This document shows positions 1-7,889 of a DNA stretch of 64,000 nt, in pieces; position 1 is the first letter of the stretch; every line of letters starts with the position of its first letter. The stretch is from Sphingomonas lycopersici (GTDB lineage Bacteria > Pseudomonadota > Alphaproteobacteria > Sphingomonadales > Sphingomonadaceae): NCBI RefSeq assembly GCF_026130605.1, contig NZ_JANFAU010000001.1, positions 186,001-250,000 of the forward strand, read 5' to 3'. Under the pieces are notes generated by a model. The model was given only the letters and a program-made list of their open reading frames with translations. It had not been told where the DNA came from and ran no database searches. The translations under genes were made by a program, and so were the position numbers.

Positions 1-1
1 C

Positions 2-247
2 GGTCAGACCGCGCTGTTCGGCATCAATAAAACCCGCCGCCTGATACCGGCCGAGAAAGCTGGCCTGCTCGAAAGCATTGTGCGATATCTCATGGAATGC
101 GCCCCGTTTTCGTGTCGGCCTGTTGCGGAGATCCCTGACGCGAGCACTGCACCCGAGATTATCGGGGCACCTCGGTTGATCCGTTCCGTCGGCCGTTCAC
201 GTGATGCGAGAATTATCGAAGCTCGGCGAACGCGCAAGCTACTTTAG
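2..247 (+). CDS. 3' end of a possible unknown gene (5' end outside window)
   Basis: An open frame runs from the left edge to a TAG stop, giving 81 residues beginning GQTALFGINKTRRL. I do not recognise the product. The C-terminal part is rich in Arg and Ile (RSRDARIIEARRTRKLL), and codon choice is less GC-biased at the third position than in the genes to the right. This could mean an acquired or decaying gene, or simply a chance frame. No start is visible, so neither length nor family can be judged. Confidence 0.3.
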   Translation, partial: GQTALFGINKTRRLIPAEKAGLLESIVRYLMECAPFSCRPVAEIPDASTAPEIIGAPRLIRSVGRSRDARIIEARRTRKLL

Positions 248-588
248 GAAAATATTCTTAGTTATCAGCTATTTAACTGACGTAAACCGCGGCGGACCGT
301 GATTGCGGCGGAGCTCCTCGACGTCTCCTTCAATGCAAAACCGCTGCGAAATTAATGCGTAAGGCAAACGACTCGCGTCGCAGCGCGACGCGGCCTCGCA
401 CTCGCGCCCCGGCCACCGGATCGTCGCCCGTGGTCTTGCTCGGATCGAGGCGAACTCTTTGGGGAAGGGAGTACTCACCCGTATATTGATCTCGATCAAT
501 TAATCCCGTTTAATCATGCGATTGGGTTTAAGCGACAAACTCTGCAGGTCGCTCAACCGAAGATCGTCGTTCGGAAGCGGAGTCGTCG
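248..588. other. Intergenic stretch, no gene seen
   Basis: This 341-base stretch separates the truncated left gene from the 130-residue gene. It is more AT-rich than its surroundings at both ends. The only recognisable element is the FNR-type dyad listed separately. Short frames on both strands lack a ribosome site and look random. Confidence 0.5.
486..499. promoter_or_regulatory. FNR/FixK-type operator
   Basis: The sequence TTGAT-CTCG-ATCAA is a perfect match to the FNR/FixK family consensus TTGAT-N4-ATCAA. Its centre lies about 96 bases before the ATG at 589, a suitable distance for control of that gene and perhaps the following TRIC-family gene by an oxygen- or redox-responsive CRP/FNR regulator. 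The match is seen directly; the function is inferred. Confidence 0.6.
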
Positions 589-981
589 ATGACGGAGGCC
601 ACCACGATCGAGCGGGACATCGCCGCCGCCGTTTCGGCGGCGAGGATCCGCCTTCGCTTCGATAGGGTCGTCATCGCGCTTGTCGCCCGATTGAAGGCGG
701 CGCTGGATGACGTCGTACCGCAAGACCAAAGCATCGTCTTCACGCTGACCGCGCCGATCAGGCTTCCCGCGAAAACCGCGGCCGCGATCGAAGCGTTAGT
801 GCGCGACGGCCTGGACGGCCGCGACATCCGCACGACGCTCCACGGCAACCATGTCCAGCTGCGCCGCGTCGCGGGCGTTTCGGCGGCGATGCCGAGGGTC
901 GCCGGCTTCGTTCACAATCAGCCGTCGGACGGCGAGCATATCCTGGACCTCGCCCAAGCCCGGCTGCTCGAACGGAAATGA
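589..981 (+). CDS. Hypothetical protein, 130 aa
   Basis: I do not recognise this protein. It is soluble, with no signal peptide or membrane segment, and predicted mostly helical in the first half (IERDIAAAVSAARIRLRFDRV). The ATG at 589 has a GGAG six bases upstream, which supports the start. Codon use is typical of the window. An FNR-type box lies upstream, so expression may respond to low oxygen. The TRIC-family gene follows 61 bases downstream on the same strand and could be co-transcribed. Confidence 0.6.
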   Translation: MTEATTIERDIAAAVSAARIRLRFDRVVIALVARLKAALDDVVPQDQSIVFTLTAPIRLPAKTAAAIEALVRDGLDGRDIRTTLHGNHVQLRRVAGVSAAMPRVAGFVHNQPSDGEHILDLAQARLLERK

Positions 982-1042
982 CCCGCGCTGGCATCCACGC
1001 TGCACAATCTGCAATGACGACCGCGACCAGAGGGGCCTTGTG

Positions 1043-1699
1043 ATGAAATTCACCGACCATATCGACGGCCGCGTTCGCGATCGCGCGCTGACCGCGGTCG
1101 ATCTCGCTGCCACTTTCGTGCTGGCGACCGAATGCGCGCTGACCGGCGTGCGCGCCGATTTCGATCTGTTCGGCATCCTCGTGCTCGCCTTCGTCGGATC
1201 GGTCGGCGGCGGCGTGATGCGCGACCTTCTGCTCGGCGAACATCCCCCCGCGCCGTTGCGCGACTGGCGCTACGCGGCGCTCGCGGTCGCGGCGGCGACG
1301 GCAGTGCTCGCGGCATCGGTGACGTTGGGCGGCGTCGGCACGTTCACCCCGCCGATCGCGGTGGACATATTCGAGGCGGTCGGGCTCGCGCTGGCCGCGG
1401 TCGCAGGCGCGCGCAAGAGCGTGGACTATCGGATGAACGGCTCGAGCATCGTGGTCATCGCGACCGTCAACGGATGCGGCGGCGGGATCCTGCGCGACAT
1501 ATTGTGCGCGCGGGTGCCGCGCGTCCTGCACGAGGATTTCTATGCGACCGCCGCGCTGGCCGGCGCGACGCTGATGGTGCTGCTGATCGCCCGCTTCCGG
1601 CTGCGCAAGGATATCGCCGGCGCGATCGCGGGCGTCTCCATCTTCGCGCTGAGGACCGCCGCACTGCTCGGCGAATGGCGGCTGCCGCATCTGCGCTGA
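1043..1699 (+). CDS. TRIC cation channel family (UPF0126) membrane protein
   Basis: A 218-residue integral membrane protein of the bacterial TRIC/UPF0126 (YicG-like) family. These inner-membrane proteins form trimers and are thought to conduct monovalent cations. The duplicated family signature is visible: GGGVMRDLLLG near residue 57 and GGGILRDIL near residue 150, each inside one of two similar three-helix halves, followed by a seventh hydrophobic helix. The ATG at 1043 is preceded by AGAGGGG with normal spacing. The frame is open further upstream, but those codons overlap the end of the previous gene and have no ribosome site. Confidence 0.85.
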   Translation: MKFTDHIDGRVRDRALTAVDLAATFVLATECALTGVRADFDLFGILVLAFVGSVGGGVMRDLLLGEHPPAPLRDWRYAALAVAAATAVLAASVTLGGVGTFTPPIAVDIFEAVGLALAAVAGARKSVDYRMNGSSIVVIATVNGCGGGILRDILCARVPRVLHEDFYATAALAGATLMVLLIARFRLRKDIAGAIAGVSIFALRTAALLGEWRLPHLR

Positions 1700-1776
1700 T
1701 CGGGCTGCGCGGCTCGGCATAGGTCTACCAGGCGATCGCGCGGCGTTAGCCCGACACGGAATTCCCCCTCCTCTAT

Positions 1777-1791
1777 TGCAAATCCCTCGCA
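1777..1791. promoter_or_regulatory. Putative Fur box
   Basis: TGCAA-ATCCC-TCGCA fits the alphaproteobacterial iron-box pattern TGCRA-N5-TYGCA (imperfect dyad). It ends 41 bases before the ATG of the siderophore-type receptor, where a Fur repressor would be expected. The dyad is seen directly; control by iron is inferred from the neighbouring gene. Confidence 0.45.
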
Positions 1792-1832
1792 TTAGCTTAT
1801 GGAGACGCCGGTTCATTCGGGGGGTAGCGATC

Positions 1833-3923
1833 ATGTTGTTGCCGGTTGATTCCGCGCGTCCGTTTCGGCTGTCACGGGCGATCGTCCCGGCCGGGCTGTT
1901 GCTCGCCGCGCTCCCCGCCCAGGCCGAGGACGCGCCGGCAAGCGACAGGGAGGTGGTCGTCACCGCGGATCGCGCGAACAGCTTCGGCGCCGATTTCGTC
2001 CAGGCGGGCACCTTCCGCGATGCGCGGCTGATCGATACGCCGCTCACCGTCGCGATCATGACCAAGCCGCTGCTCGACGCGCAGCAGGCGCGCTCGATCA
2101 TCGATGCGGTGCGCAATACGCCCGGGGTCACCCAGGCGCAGATCAATACCAGCATCTACAGCAACCTCGCGGTGCGCGGGATCACGCTCAACAATTTCAC
2201 CAATGTGCGCTGGAACGGCATCCTGCCGGTGGTGAATCTGATCGAGCAGCCGATCGAGAGCAAGGACCGGATCGAGGTCCTGAAGGGCGCAGCGGGGCTC
2301 TATTACGGCTTCGCAACCCCCTCCGGCATCGTCAATCTCGTCACCGAACGCCCGACGAGCGCGCCGCTCACCCGTGTCGAGTTCCAGGGCGATAGCAACG
2401 GCTCGATTGGCGCAAATATCGATGTCAGCCGCCGCTTCGGCATGACGGGCATCCGCATCAACGCCGGGACGTCGCTGCTCGAAACCGACGTCCGGCGGAC
2501 CAGCGGCAACCGCAGCTTCGTCACCGCCGCGTTCGATTGGAAACCGGCGGACAATCTCCAGATCCTGCTCGACGGCGAATATATCTACAAGACCATCACC
2601 GAACCGACCGAATTCAGCCTGACCGCGGTCAACGGCGTGATTACGCCTCCCCCGCTGCAATCCGCGCAGAAGAATCTCGGCGCGGCGTGGATGCAGGGCC
2701 GCGGCTGGGAGACCAACCTGCTCGGGCGCGCGAATTATGATTTCGCCCCGAACTGGCGAATCTCCGCCGCGATCGGCCAATCCTATCTGACGCGCGACCG
2801 CGCTTATTCCTCGTTCGGCGGCTATAATCTCGCGACCGGCAGGGGGATCGTCACCGTCGCGCAGACCAGCGGCAACGATTACACCAACAATGTCTATCGC
2901 GGCGATCTTTCCGGCACCTTCCGCACCGGCCCGATCGAGCACAGCCTTCTCGTCGGGGTCGCTTACCAGACCCGCGACGGCAATGTACCAACCGCCAAGC
3001 GGACCTCGTTCGCGCAGAACCTCTACGATCCCGTCGTCATCCTCTATCAGGCGAAGCCGCCGCGGATCATTCCCAATCCGACGCGGACCGAGGATCTCGG
3101 TTTCTATGCCTTCGATCGCGCCTCGCTCGGCGATTGGCTGCAGGTCACCGTCGGCTGGCGCAAGACGCGCTATACCGATGTCAGCCTGACCAGTTCGTAC
3201 AAGATCACGCCCGACACTTTCTCTTATGGCGCGATGGTGAAGCCGGTGCGGTGGGCGACGCTCTACGCCAATTATATCGAGGGGCTCGAACCCGGCCCGA
3301 TCGCGCAGCAGATCGCCAACAATGCCGGCGAAATCCTGCCGGCGGCGGTGAGCAAGCAGAAGGAAGCCGGCGTCAAGATCGAGCCCGTGCGCGGCCTCCT
3401 CCTCACCGGCGCCTATTTCCACATCAAGCGCCCGTCCGCCTATCTCAACAGCGCCAATTATTATGTCCAGGACGGTGAGGCGATCTACGAGGGCGGCGAA
3501 TTCAGCGCGGTCGGCGAACTCACCCGCAATCTGTCGATCTCGGCAAGCGCGATGACGCTCGATGCCAGACAGCAATCGGGCGCCGCCAATGTCGTCGGCA
3601 AGCAGATCGAGAATGTCGCGAAATTCTCCGGATCGCTGTTCGTCGAATATCGCGTGCCGGTGATCCCTGGTCTGCGCGTTTCAGGCGGCGTGTTCCACAC
3701 CGGGCGGCGCGCGGTGAATGCGCTCAACCAGGGCTTCGTCCCCGGCTATGAGACCTTCGATCTCGGCGCCAGCTATGGCTTCGATCTCCTGGGCAAGAAG
3801 GCGATCGTCCGCGCCTATGGCGACAATATCACCGGCAAACGCTATTGGGCCTCGACCGGATCGAGCCTGCTCGCGCAGGGGCTGCCGACGACCGTCCGGC
3901 TGGCTTTCTCGATCGAGCTGTGA
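1833..3923 (+). CDS. TonB-dependent siderophore-type receptor
   Basis: A 696-residue outer-membrane receptor that would import an iron chelate using TonB energy. After a signal peptide ending near AALPAQA comes a short TonB box region (REVVVTADR), a plug domain (TPGVTQAQINTSIYSNLAVRG, split here only in description; RIEVLKGAAGLYYGFATPSG) and a beta-barrel ending in the terminal aromatic/hydrophobic strand LAFSIEL. Length and plug motifs match the TonB-siderophore receptor family (FhuE/FpvA-like), without an STN signalling domain. The ATG at 1833 follows a GGGGGG ribosome site. An in-frame TTG at 1776 is disfavoured because it overlaps the Fur-like box. The actual siderophore cannot be told. 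Confidence 0.88.
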   Translation: MLLPVDSARPFRLSRAIVPAGLLLAALPAQAEDAPASDREVVVTADRANSFGADFVQAGTFRDARLIDTPLTVAIMTKPLLDAQQARSIIDAVRNTPGVTQAQINTSIYSNLAVRGITLNNFTNVRWNGILPVVNLIEQPIESKDRIEVLKGAAGLYYGFATPSGIVNLVTERPTSAPLTRVEFQGDSNGSIGANIDVSRRFGMTGIRINAGTSLLETDVRRTSGNRSFVTAAFDWKPADNLQILLDGEYIYKTITEPTEFSLTAVNGVITPPPLQSAQKNLGAAWMQGRGWETNLLGRANYDFAPNWRISAAIGQSYLTRDRAYSSFGGYNLATGRGIVTVAQTSGNDYTNNVYRGDLSGTFRTGPIEHSLLVGVAYQTRDGNVPTAKRTSFAQNLYDPVVILYQAKPPRIIPNPTRTEDLGFYAFDRASLGDWLQVTVGWRKTRYTDVSLTSSYKITPDTFSYGAMVKPVRWATLYANYIEGLEPGPIAQQIANNAGEILPAAVSKQKEAGVKIEPVRGLLLTGAYFHIKRPSAYLNSANYYVQDGEAIYEGGEFSAVGELTRNLSISASAMTLDARQQSGAANVVGKQIENVAKFSGSLFVEYRVPVIPGLRVSGGVFHTGRRAVNALNQGFVPGYETFDLGASYGFDLLGKKAIVRAYGDNITGKRYWASTGSSLLAQGLPTTVRLAFSIEL

Positions 3924-3936
3924 TCGCGCCGAGGCG

Positions 3937-3955
3937 GGGCGGCCGGATGCCGCCC
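3937..3955. terminator. GC-rich hairpin between convergent receptor genes
   Basis: GGGCGGC-CGGAT-GCCGCCC forms a perfect 7-bp stem with a 5-base loop, 14 bases after the stop of the siderophore receptor and 28 bases from the stop of the opposing receptor. There is no T-tract, so it is at best a factor-assisted or weak bidirectional terminator. Confidence 0.3.
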
Positions 3956-3983
3956 GACGCGCCCCGCATTCGCGAGCGAAGGA

Positions 3984-6863
3984 TTACATCCGCGCGCGCA
4001 CCCCGAAGAAGAACGCCCGGCCGGTATATTCGTAGAAAGCCGGCACGTTCGTATAGGTCGAATAACGCCGGACCGCCGAATCGAGCAGGTTCGACGCCTG
4101 AGTATAGACGGTCAGCTGCGGCAGGATATCGTAAGAGATGCTGGCCGAAAGCTCATGATAGGGCGCCTGTTTGATCGCGAGCGAGTCGATATAGCTATAT
4201 TGCGACGACACGAACCGCGATTGATATTGGTAGGAAACCGAAGCGTTGATGCCATGCTTCTCGTAGAAGACCTTGGCATTGGCCGAAAAGGGCACCGCAT
4301 CGGCCAGATCGGTGGTCGGCCGCCCTTCGCGCTTGGCGCGTGAGTGGTTGTAGGTGGCATTGGCCTGGAAGCCCAAGCCATTGTCCATGAAATATTGCCC
4401 GCCGACCTCGATGCCATAGACTTTGGCGCTGTCGCCGTTGACGTAGGTCAGCTCGGTGAAGGGGAAGCTCGCCGGCGCGCCGGGCACCTGATTGGTCGGC
4501 ACGAGATCGAACGGCACCGCCTTGGTCGTCACGAAATTCTTGAGATGCTTGTAGAAAGCCGCGACCGTCAGAGCGAACCGGTTCGACGGATAATATTCGA
4601 GCGAGATATCCGCCTGATCGGCCGAGACCGGCTTCAGATTGGGATTGCCGGCATCGGTGACGACCGGCGTGTTCGACTGGGCGGCCGAATAATCCTTCGC
4701 CGAGGAAAGCTGCCCGAAGGTCGGGCGCGAGATCGCCTGTGACGCGGCGAGCCGCAACCGCAGACCGTCGGCGAGATCGTAGGAGAAATTGGCCGAGGGC
4801 AGCAGCCGCGAATAGCTGCCGCCGCCGGTGATCGGCTCGATCGGGTTGAACACGACGAGCGCGGTGCCGGTGCCCGTCACGACATAGCTGCGCACCGACG
4901 CGCCATAGCCGAGCGAGTTGACCGAGGTATTCACATAGCGCGCGCCGATATCCGCCTTCCAACGATCGCCCCGCAGGTTGATCTGGAAATAGGCGTTCCA
5001 GGTCCGCTCGCGGATCGCATAGGAAGCGAGTTGATCGGGCACGACCTGCTGCGTGGCATAGCCGGTGGGATAGGGTTGCCCGGTGCTCGGATCGATCACA
5101 TTGGGATTATTCTCCGCCCGCGACAGCGAATTGAGATAGGTGTTGATGTCGAAGGTCGGGAAGCTGCGCGGGAAATTGCCCGAAAGGTTGGGCAGGATCC
5201 CGGTCACCTGCGGCGATTGCACCACATTGGCGCCGATCGCGGAGAAGGGGAAACGGTAACCGGCGAAATTCTCCGCGGTCGTATATTGGTTGTCGATCAC
5301 GTCGACATCCTTGCGGCGATGCAGGAAGGCGCCGCCGAAGGTGAAGGATTTCAGGATGCCGCTATCGACGTCATAGTCGAAATCGAGCTTCGCGCCCTTG
5401 GTGCGGTCCGAGATATTCTGGCCCTGGATGCCGATATAATGGACGAAAAGGTCGTCGTTGCCCGCCTGATCGAGCGTGCGATTGGTGATGCTGCCGTCCG
5501 CATTCGGAATGGTCAGCACCATATCGGGAATGCCGTTGTTCCGCGTCGAGATCACCGCGCGCGAATTGGGGATGCCCGCCACAACGAAGCGGTTCTGCCC
5601 GCCAGTGTCGTCGGTCGCCCGGCCATAATAAGCGTCGATCCCCACTTTCAGCCGCTCGACCGGCTTCCAGTCGATATGCCCGCCGATCTGATAGGTGATC
5701 GAGTTGCGCGGCTCGTCGGTGGCGAGGATGTCGATCGTCGCGGGCTGGACGGTATAATTGGTCACGACCTTGTTGCGGTCGATCGCGATATTGTTGAGAT
5801 CCCATCGCACGCTGCCGTCGTCGGCCAGCGGGGTCAGCCCGACCGACACGCGGTGGTTGTGCTCATAGTCGCGATAATTGCTGTAGATGCCGTCGAGCCG
5901 GAATTCGAATTTATCGGACGGCTTCCATTGATAGGCGACCGAACCGCCCCACCGCTGGCGCTCGCCCAGGACATAGCCGACGCTGTAGAAATAGGGGACG
6001 ATGACCCCACCGTTGGGAACTTGCGCGATGCTGCGCTGGCCATCCGCGCCGGTGACGACATCGAAGGTATCGGTGCTCGAATATTCGCCGAGATTGTCGG
6101 TGCGGAACTTATATTTGTTATAGGTGCCGGATATGAGGATGCCCATCGTATCGTTGGCGAAGGTCGTGCTGACCACGCCGGACGCCTTGATGCCGCCCTT
6201 TTCCGCGAACTGATTATATTGCCCCTCGAGCGAGCCGGCTGCGTGGAAGCCCTTGTGATCGAACGGCCGTGCGGTGCGCAGGTCGATATTGCCGCCGATA
6301 CTGCCTTCGAGCTGCGAGGCCTGCGCCGCTTTCTGGATCTCGGCGCCGGAGATCACTTCGGAGGGCAATACGTCGAACGCGAAGGCGCGATCGGGCCCGT
6401 CGGTCGGCAGGATGCGCCCGTTGAGGCTGGTAAGCGCGAAATCCTCGCCCAGCCCGCGCACCGTCACGCTCTTTCCCTCGCCGCGCCCGTCGCGGCCGAC
6501 CGTCACGCCGGGGATATTGGCCAGCGCCTCGGCGACATTGCGGTTGGGGAATTTGCCGAGTTCTTCCGCCGAGATCGCGTCGACGATCGTCGAGGCATCG
6601 CGCTTGGTGTCGATCGAGCGCAACAGGCTGCCGCGCACGCCGCGCACGACGATCTCGTCGGGGATGGCGTCAGCAGGCGCCGCCGCATCATTGCCCGGCG
6701 CGAGCGCCGACTGGGCGGCCGGCCCCGCGTCGGCCGGCGGCGCCGCGGTCGTCGCGCCGTCCGGCTGCGGCGCCCGATCGGCCGCGAACGCCGTGGTGGA
6801 CGTCAGCATCGCCAGCAGGCTCGCGCCCGCCCAATAGCCGGATTTGCGGAGTGTCGCTCCCAT
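3984..6863 (-). CDS. Large TonB-dependent receptor, carbohydrate type (TIGR01782-like)
   Basis: A 959-residue outer-membrane TonB-dependent receptor of the oversized Caulobacter/Xanthomonas type, often used for oligosaccharide uptake. It has a signal peptide (ending STTAFA), a low-complexity Ala/Pro linker, a TonB box (DEIVVRGVRGSL), and the family plug motifs KRDASTIVDAISAEELGKFP, NVAEALANIPGV and GKSVTVRGLGEDF. The barrel ends in GVRARM. AAGGG seven bases before the ATG supports the start. It is divergent from the DeoR-family regulator, and the intervening region holds that regulator's putative operators. It is therefore probably the outer-membrane gate for the glycan broken down by the neighbouring GH36 enzyme. 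Confidence 0.9.
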   Translation of the reverse strand: MGATLRKSGYWAGASLLAMLTSTTAFAADRAPQPDGATTAAPPADAGPAAQSALAPGNDAAAPADAIPDEIVVRGVRGSLLRSIDTKRDASTIVDAISAEELGKFPNRNVAEALANIPGVTVGRDGRGEGKSVTVRGLGEDFALTSLNGRILPTDGPDRAFAFDVLPSEVISGAEIQKAAQASQLEGSIGGNIDLRTARPFDHKGFHAAGSLEGQYNQFAEKGGIKASGVVSTTFANDTMGILISGTYNKYKFRTDNLGEYSSTDTFDVVTGADGQRSIAQVPNGGVIVPYFYSVGYVLGERQRWGGSVAYQWKPSDKFEFRLDGIYSNYRDYEHNHRVSVGLTPLADDGSVRWDLNNIAIDRNKVVTNYTVQPATIDILATDEPRNSITYQIGGHIDWKPVERLKVGIDAYYGRATDDTGGQNRFVVAGIPNSRAVISTRNNGIPDMVLTIPNADGSITNRTLDQAGNDDLFVHYIGIQGQNISDRTKGAKLDFDYDVDSGILKSFTFGGAFLHRRKDVDVIDNQYTTAENFAGYRFPFSAIGANVVQSPQVTGILPNLSGNFPRSFPTFDINTYLNSLSRAENNPNVIDPSTGQPYPTGYATQQVVPDQLASYAIRERTWNAYFQINLRGDRWKADIGARYVNTSVNSLGYGASVRSYVVTGTGTALVVFNPIEPITGGGSYSRLLPSANFSYDLADGLRLRLAASQAISRPTFGQLSSAKDYSAAQSNTPVVTDAGNPNLKPVSADQADISLEYYPSNRFALTVAAFYKHLKNFVTTKAVPFDLVPTNQVPGAPASFPFTELTYVNGDSAKVYGIEVGGQYFMDNGLGFQANATYNHSRAKREGRPTTDLADAVPFSANAKVFYEKHGINASVSYQYQSRFVSSQYSYIDSLAIKQAPYHELSASISYDILPQLTVYTQASNLLDSAVRRYSTYTNVPAFYEYTGRAFFFGVRARM

Positions 6864-7019
6864 GATTCAGCCCTTCCTGCACCCTTGCGGCCCGGCCGGG
6901 CGCTGCGCCCGCCGTGCCAGTTCGATTCCACCGCGTCTGACGCGCGCTTCGGTCCTGCGACGTTTCGATCGCTACTTTGTGAAACAAATCTGCCTTCGTT
7001 TTATAGCGATTGTCAAACC

Positions 7020-7034
7020 GAAAAATAACGAAAC
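7020..7034 (+). promoter_or_regulatory. Putative DeoR-family operator, site 1
   Basis: GAAAAATAACGAAAC matches the 15-base motif GAAA(M)(W)(W)AACGAAAC that is also found at 9012-9026 and on the minus strand at 12185-12171. Two GAAA blocks sit 10-11 bases apart, one helical turn, as in tandem-repeat operators of DeoR/GlpR-type regulators. A related stretch TTCGTTTTATAGCG lies at 6995-7008. The site is between the receptor gene and the regulator gene. Confidence 0.6.
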
Positions 7035-7077
7035 ATCGCGCGCCGATTGAAGAACCGCGGATCGCCTGATATCTGAG

Positions 7078-7087
7078 GTTTCGTTTT
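7078..7087 (-). promoter_or_regulatory. Partial DeoR-family operator near the regulator start
   Basis: On the minus strand this reads AAAACGAAAC, identical to the last ten bases of the operator motif at 12185-12171. It ends 20 bases before the regulator's ATG, overlapping the region just upstream of its GGAGG ribosome site, which suits autoregulation. Confidence 0.4.
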
Positions 7088-7107
7088 CCAGGGAGGACGG
7101 GGGCGAA

Positions 7108-7881
7108 ATGATCCGCGATACCAGCGAGAGGCGGCAGCTGATCTCGACGCTCGTCAAGGAGCGCGGCAGCGTCCAGGTCGCGCCGCTCGCCGCGCGTTTC
7201 GGAGTTTCGATGCAGACGATCCGCAAGGACCTGCGCTTCCTCGCCCAGCGCGGGGTGATGGAGCGCTCCTACGGCGGGGCGATCAGCGCGGAGGCGGTCA
7301 ACGTCACCGCCGAGCCCCCGGTCGAGGTCAAGCGCTCGAGCCATACCGACGAGAAGGTGCGCATCGGCAAGCTCGCCGCGGCGATGGTCGCGCCCGGCGA
7401 GTCGATCGTGCTCGATTCGGGGACGACGACGCTGCAGATCGCGCGCTTCCTGCCCGATGACGAGGACATCACCGTCCTCACCAACGATATCGACATCCTC
7501 ACCGTGCTGGCGGCGAAGGAGCGGCTCAACATCGTCATGCTCGGCGGGATGCTGCGGCGCAAGAACCGCGCCTTCTACGGCGCGCAGACCGTCGCCGCGC
7601 TCGAGGATCTGCGCGTCGACAAGCTGTTCCTCGGGGTTGACGGGCTCGACATCGCCTGCGGCGTCACGACGCATTATGAGCCCGAGGCGATGCTCAACCG
7701 CAAGATGGTCGAGGCCGCGCGCGAGGTGATCGCGGTGACCGACGGCTCCAAATTCGGCCGCGTCTGCCTCCATCGCATCATCGACATCGAGGAGATCGAT
7801 CATCTCGTCACCGAGGGCGCGGTGCCCGAGGATATCCGCGCCGCCGCGGACCGGCTCGGCTTCCGCATCCACAACGCCTGA
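7108..7881 (+). CDS. DeoR/GlpR-family sugar regulator (AgaR-like)
   Basis: A 257-residue transcription regulator, usually a repressor relieved by a phosphorylated sugar. Residues about 5-57 form the DeoR winged helix (RRQLISTLVKERGSVQVAPL, then ARFGVSMQTIRKDLRFL), ending in the typical YGGA turn. The rest is the DeoR C-terminal sensor domain, with the family's DSGTTT phosphosugar loop near residue 111 and FLGVDGLD near 176. GGGAGG precedes the ATG. It is divergent from the large receptor and lies at the head of a galactosaminide-type catabolic locus, so an AgaR-like role sensing a phosphorylated amino sugar is likely. The repeated 15-base motif is its probable target. Confidence 0.88.
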   Translation: MIRDTSERRQLISTLVKERGSVQVAPLAARFGVSMQTIRKDLRFLAQRGVMERSYGGAISAEAVNVTAEPPVEVKRSSHTDEKVRIGKLAAAMVAPGESIVLDSGTTTLQIARFLPDDEDITVLTNDIDILTVLAAKERLNIVMLGGMLRRKNRAFYGAQTVAALEDLRVDKLFLGVDGLDIACGVTTHYEPEAMLNRKMVEAAREVIAVTDGSKFGRVCLHRIIDIEEIDHLVTEGAVPEDIRAAADRLGFRIHNA

Positions 7882-7889
7882 GCTGCACG

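Noticed and set aside
758..2155. Long minus-strand frame over the TRIC gene and the start of the siderophore receptor
   Set aside because: Low-complexity Arg/Ala-rich translation with no family features. It is antisense to two clear genes and is a product of high GC at third positions.
5031..7028. 665-codon plus-strand frame antisense to the large TonB receptor
   Set aside because: Translation is His/Asp/Ile/Arg-rich with no motifs, while the opposite strand has signal peptide, plug and barrel motifs.
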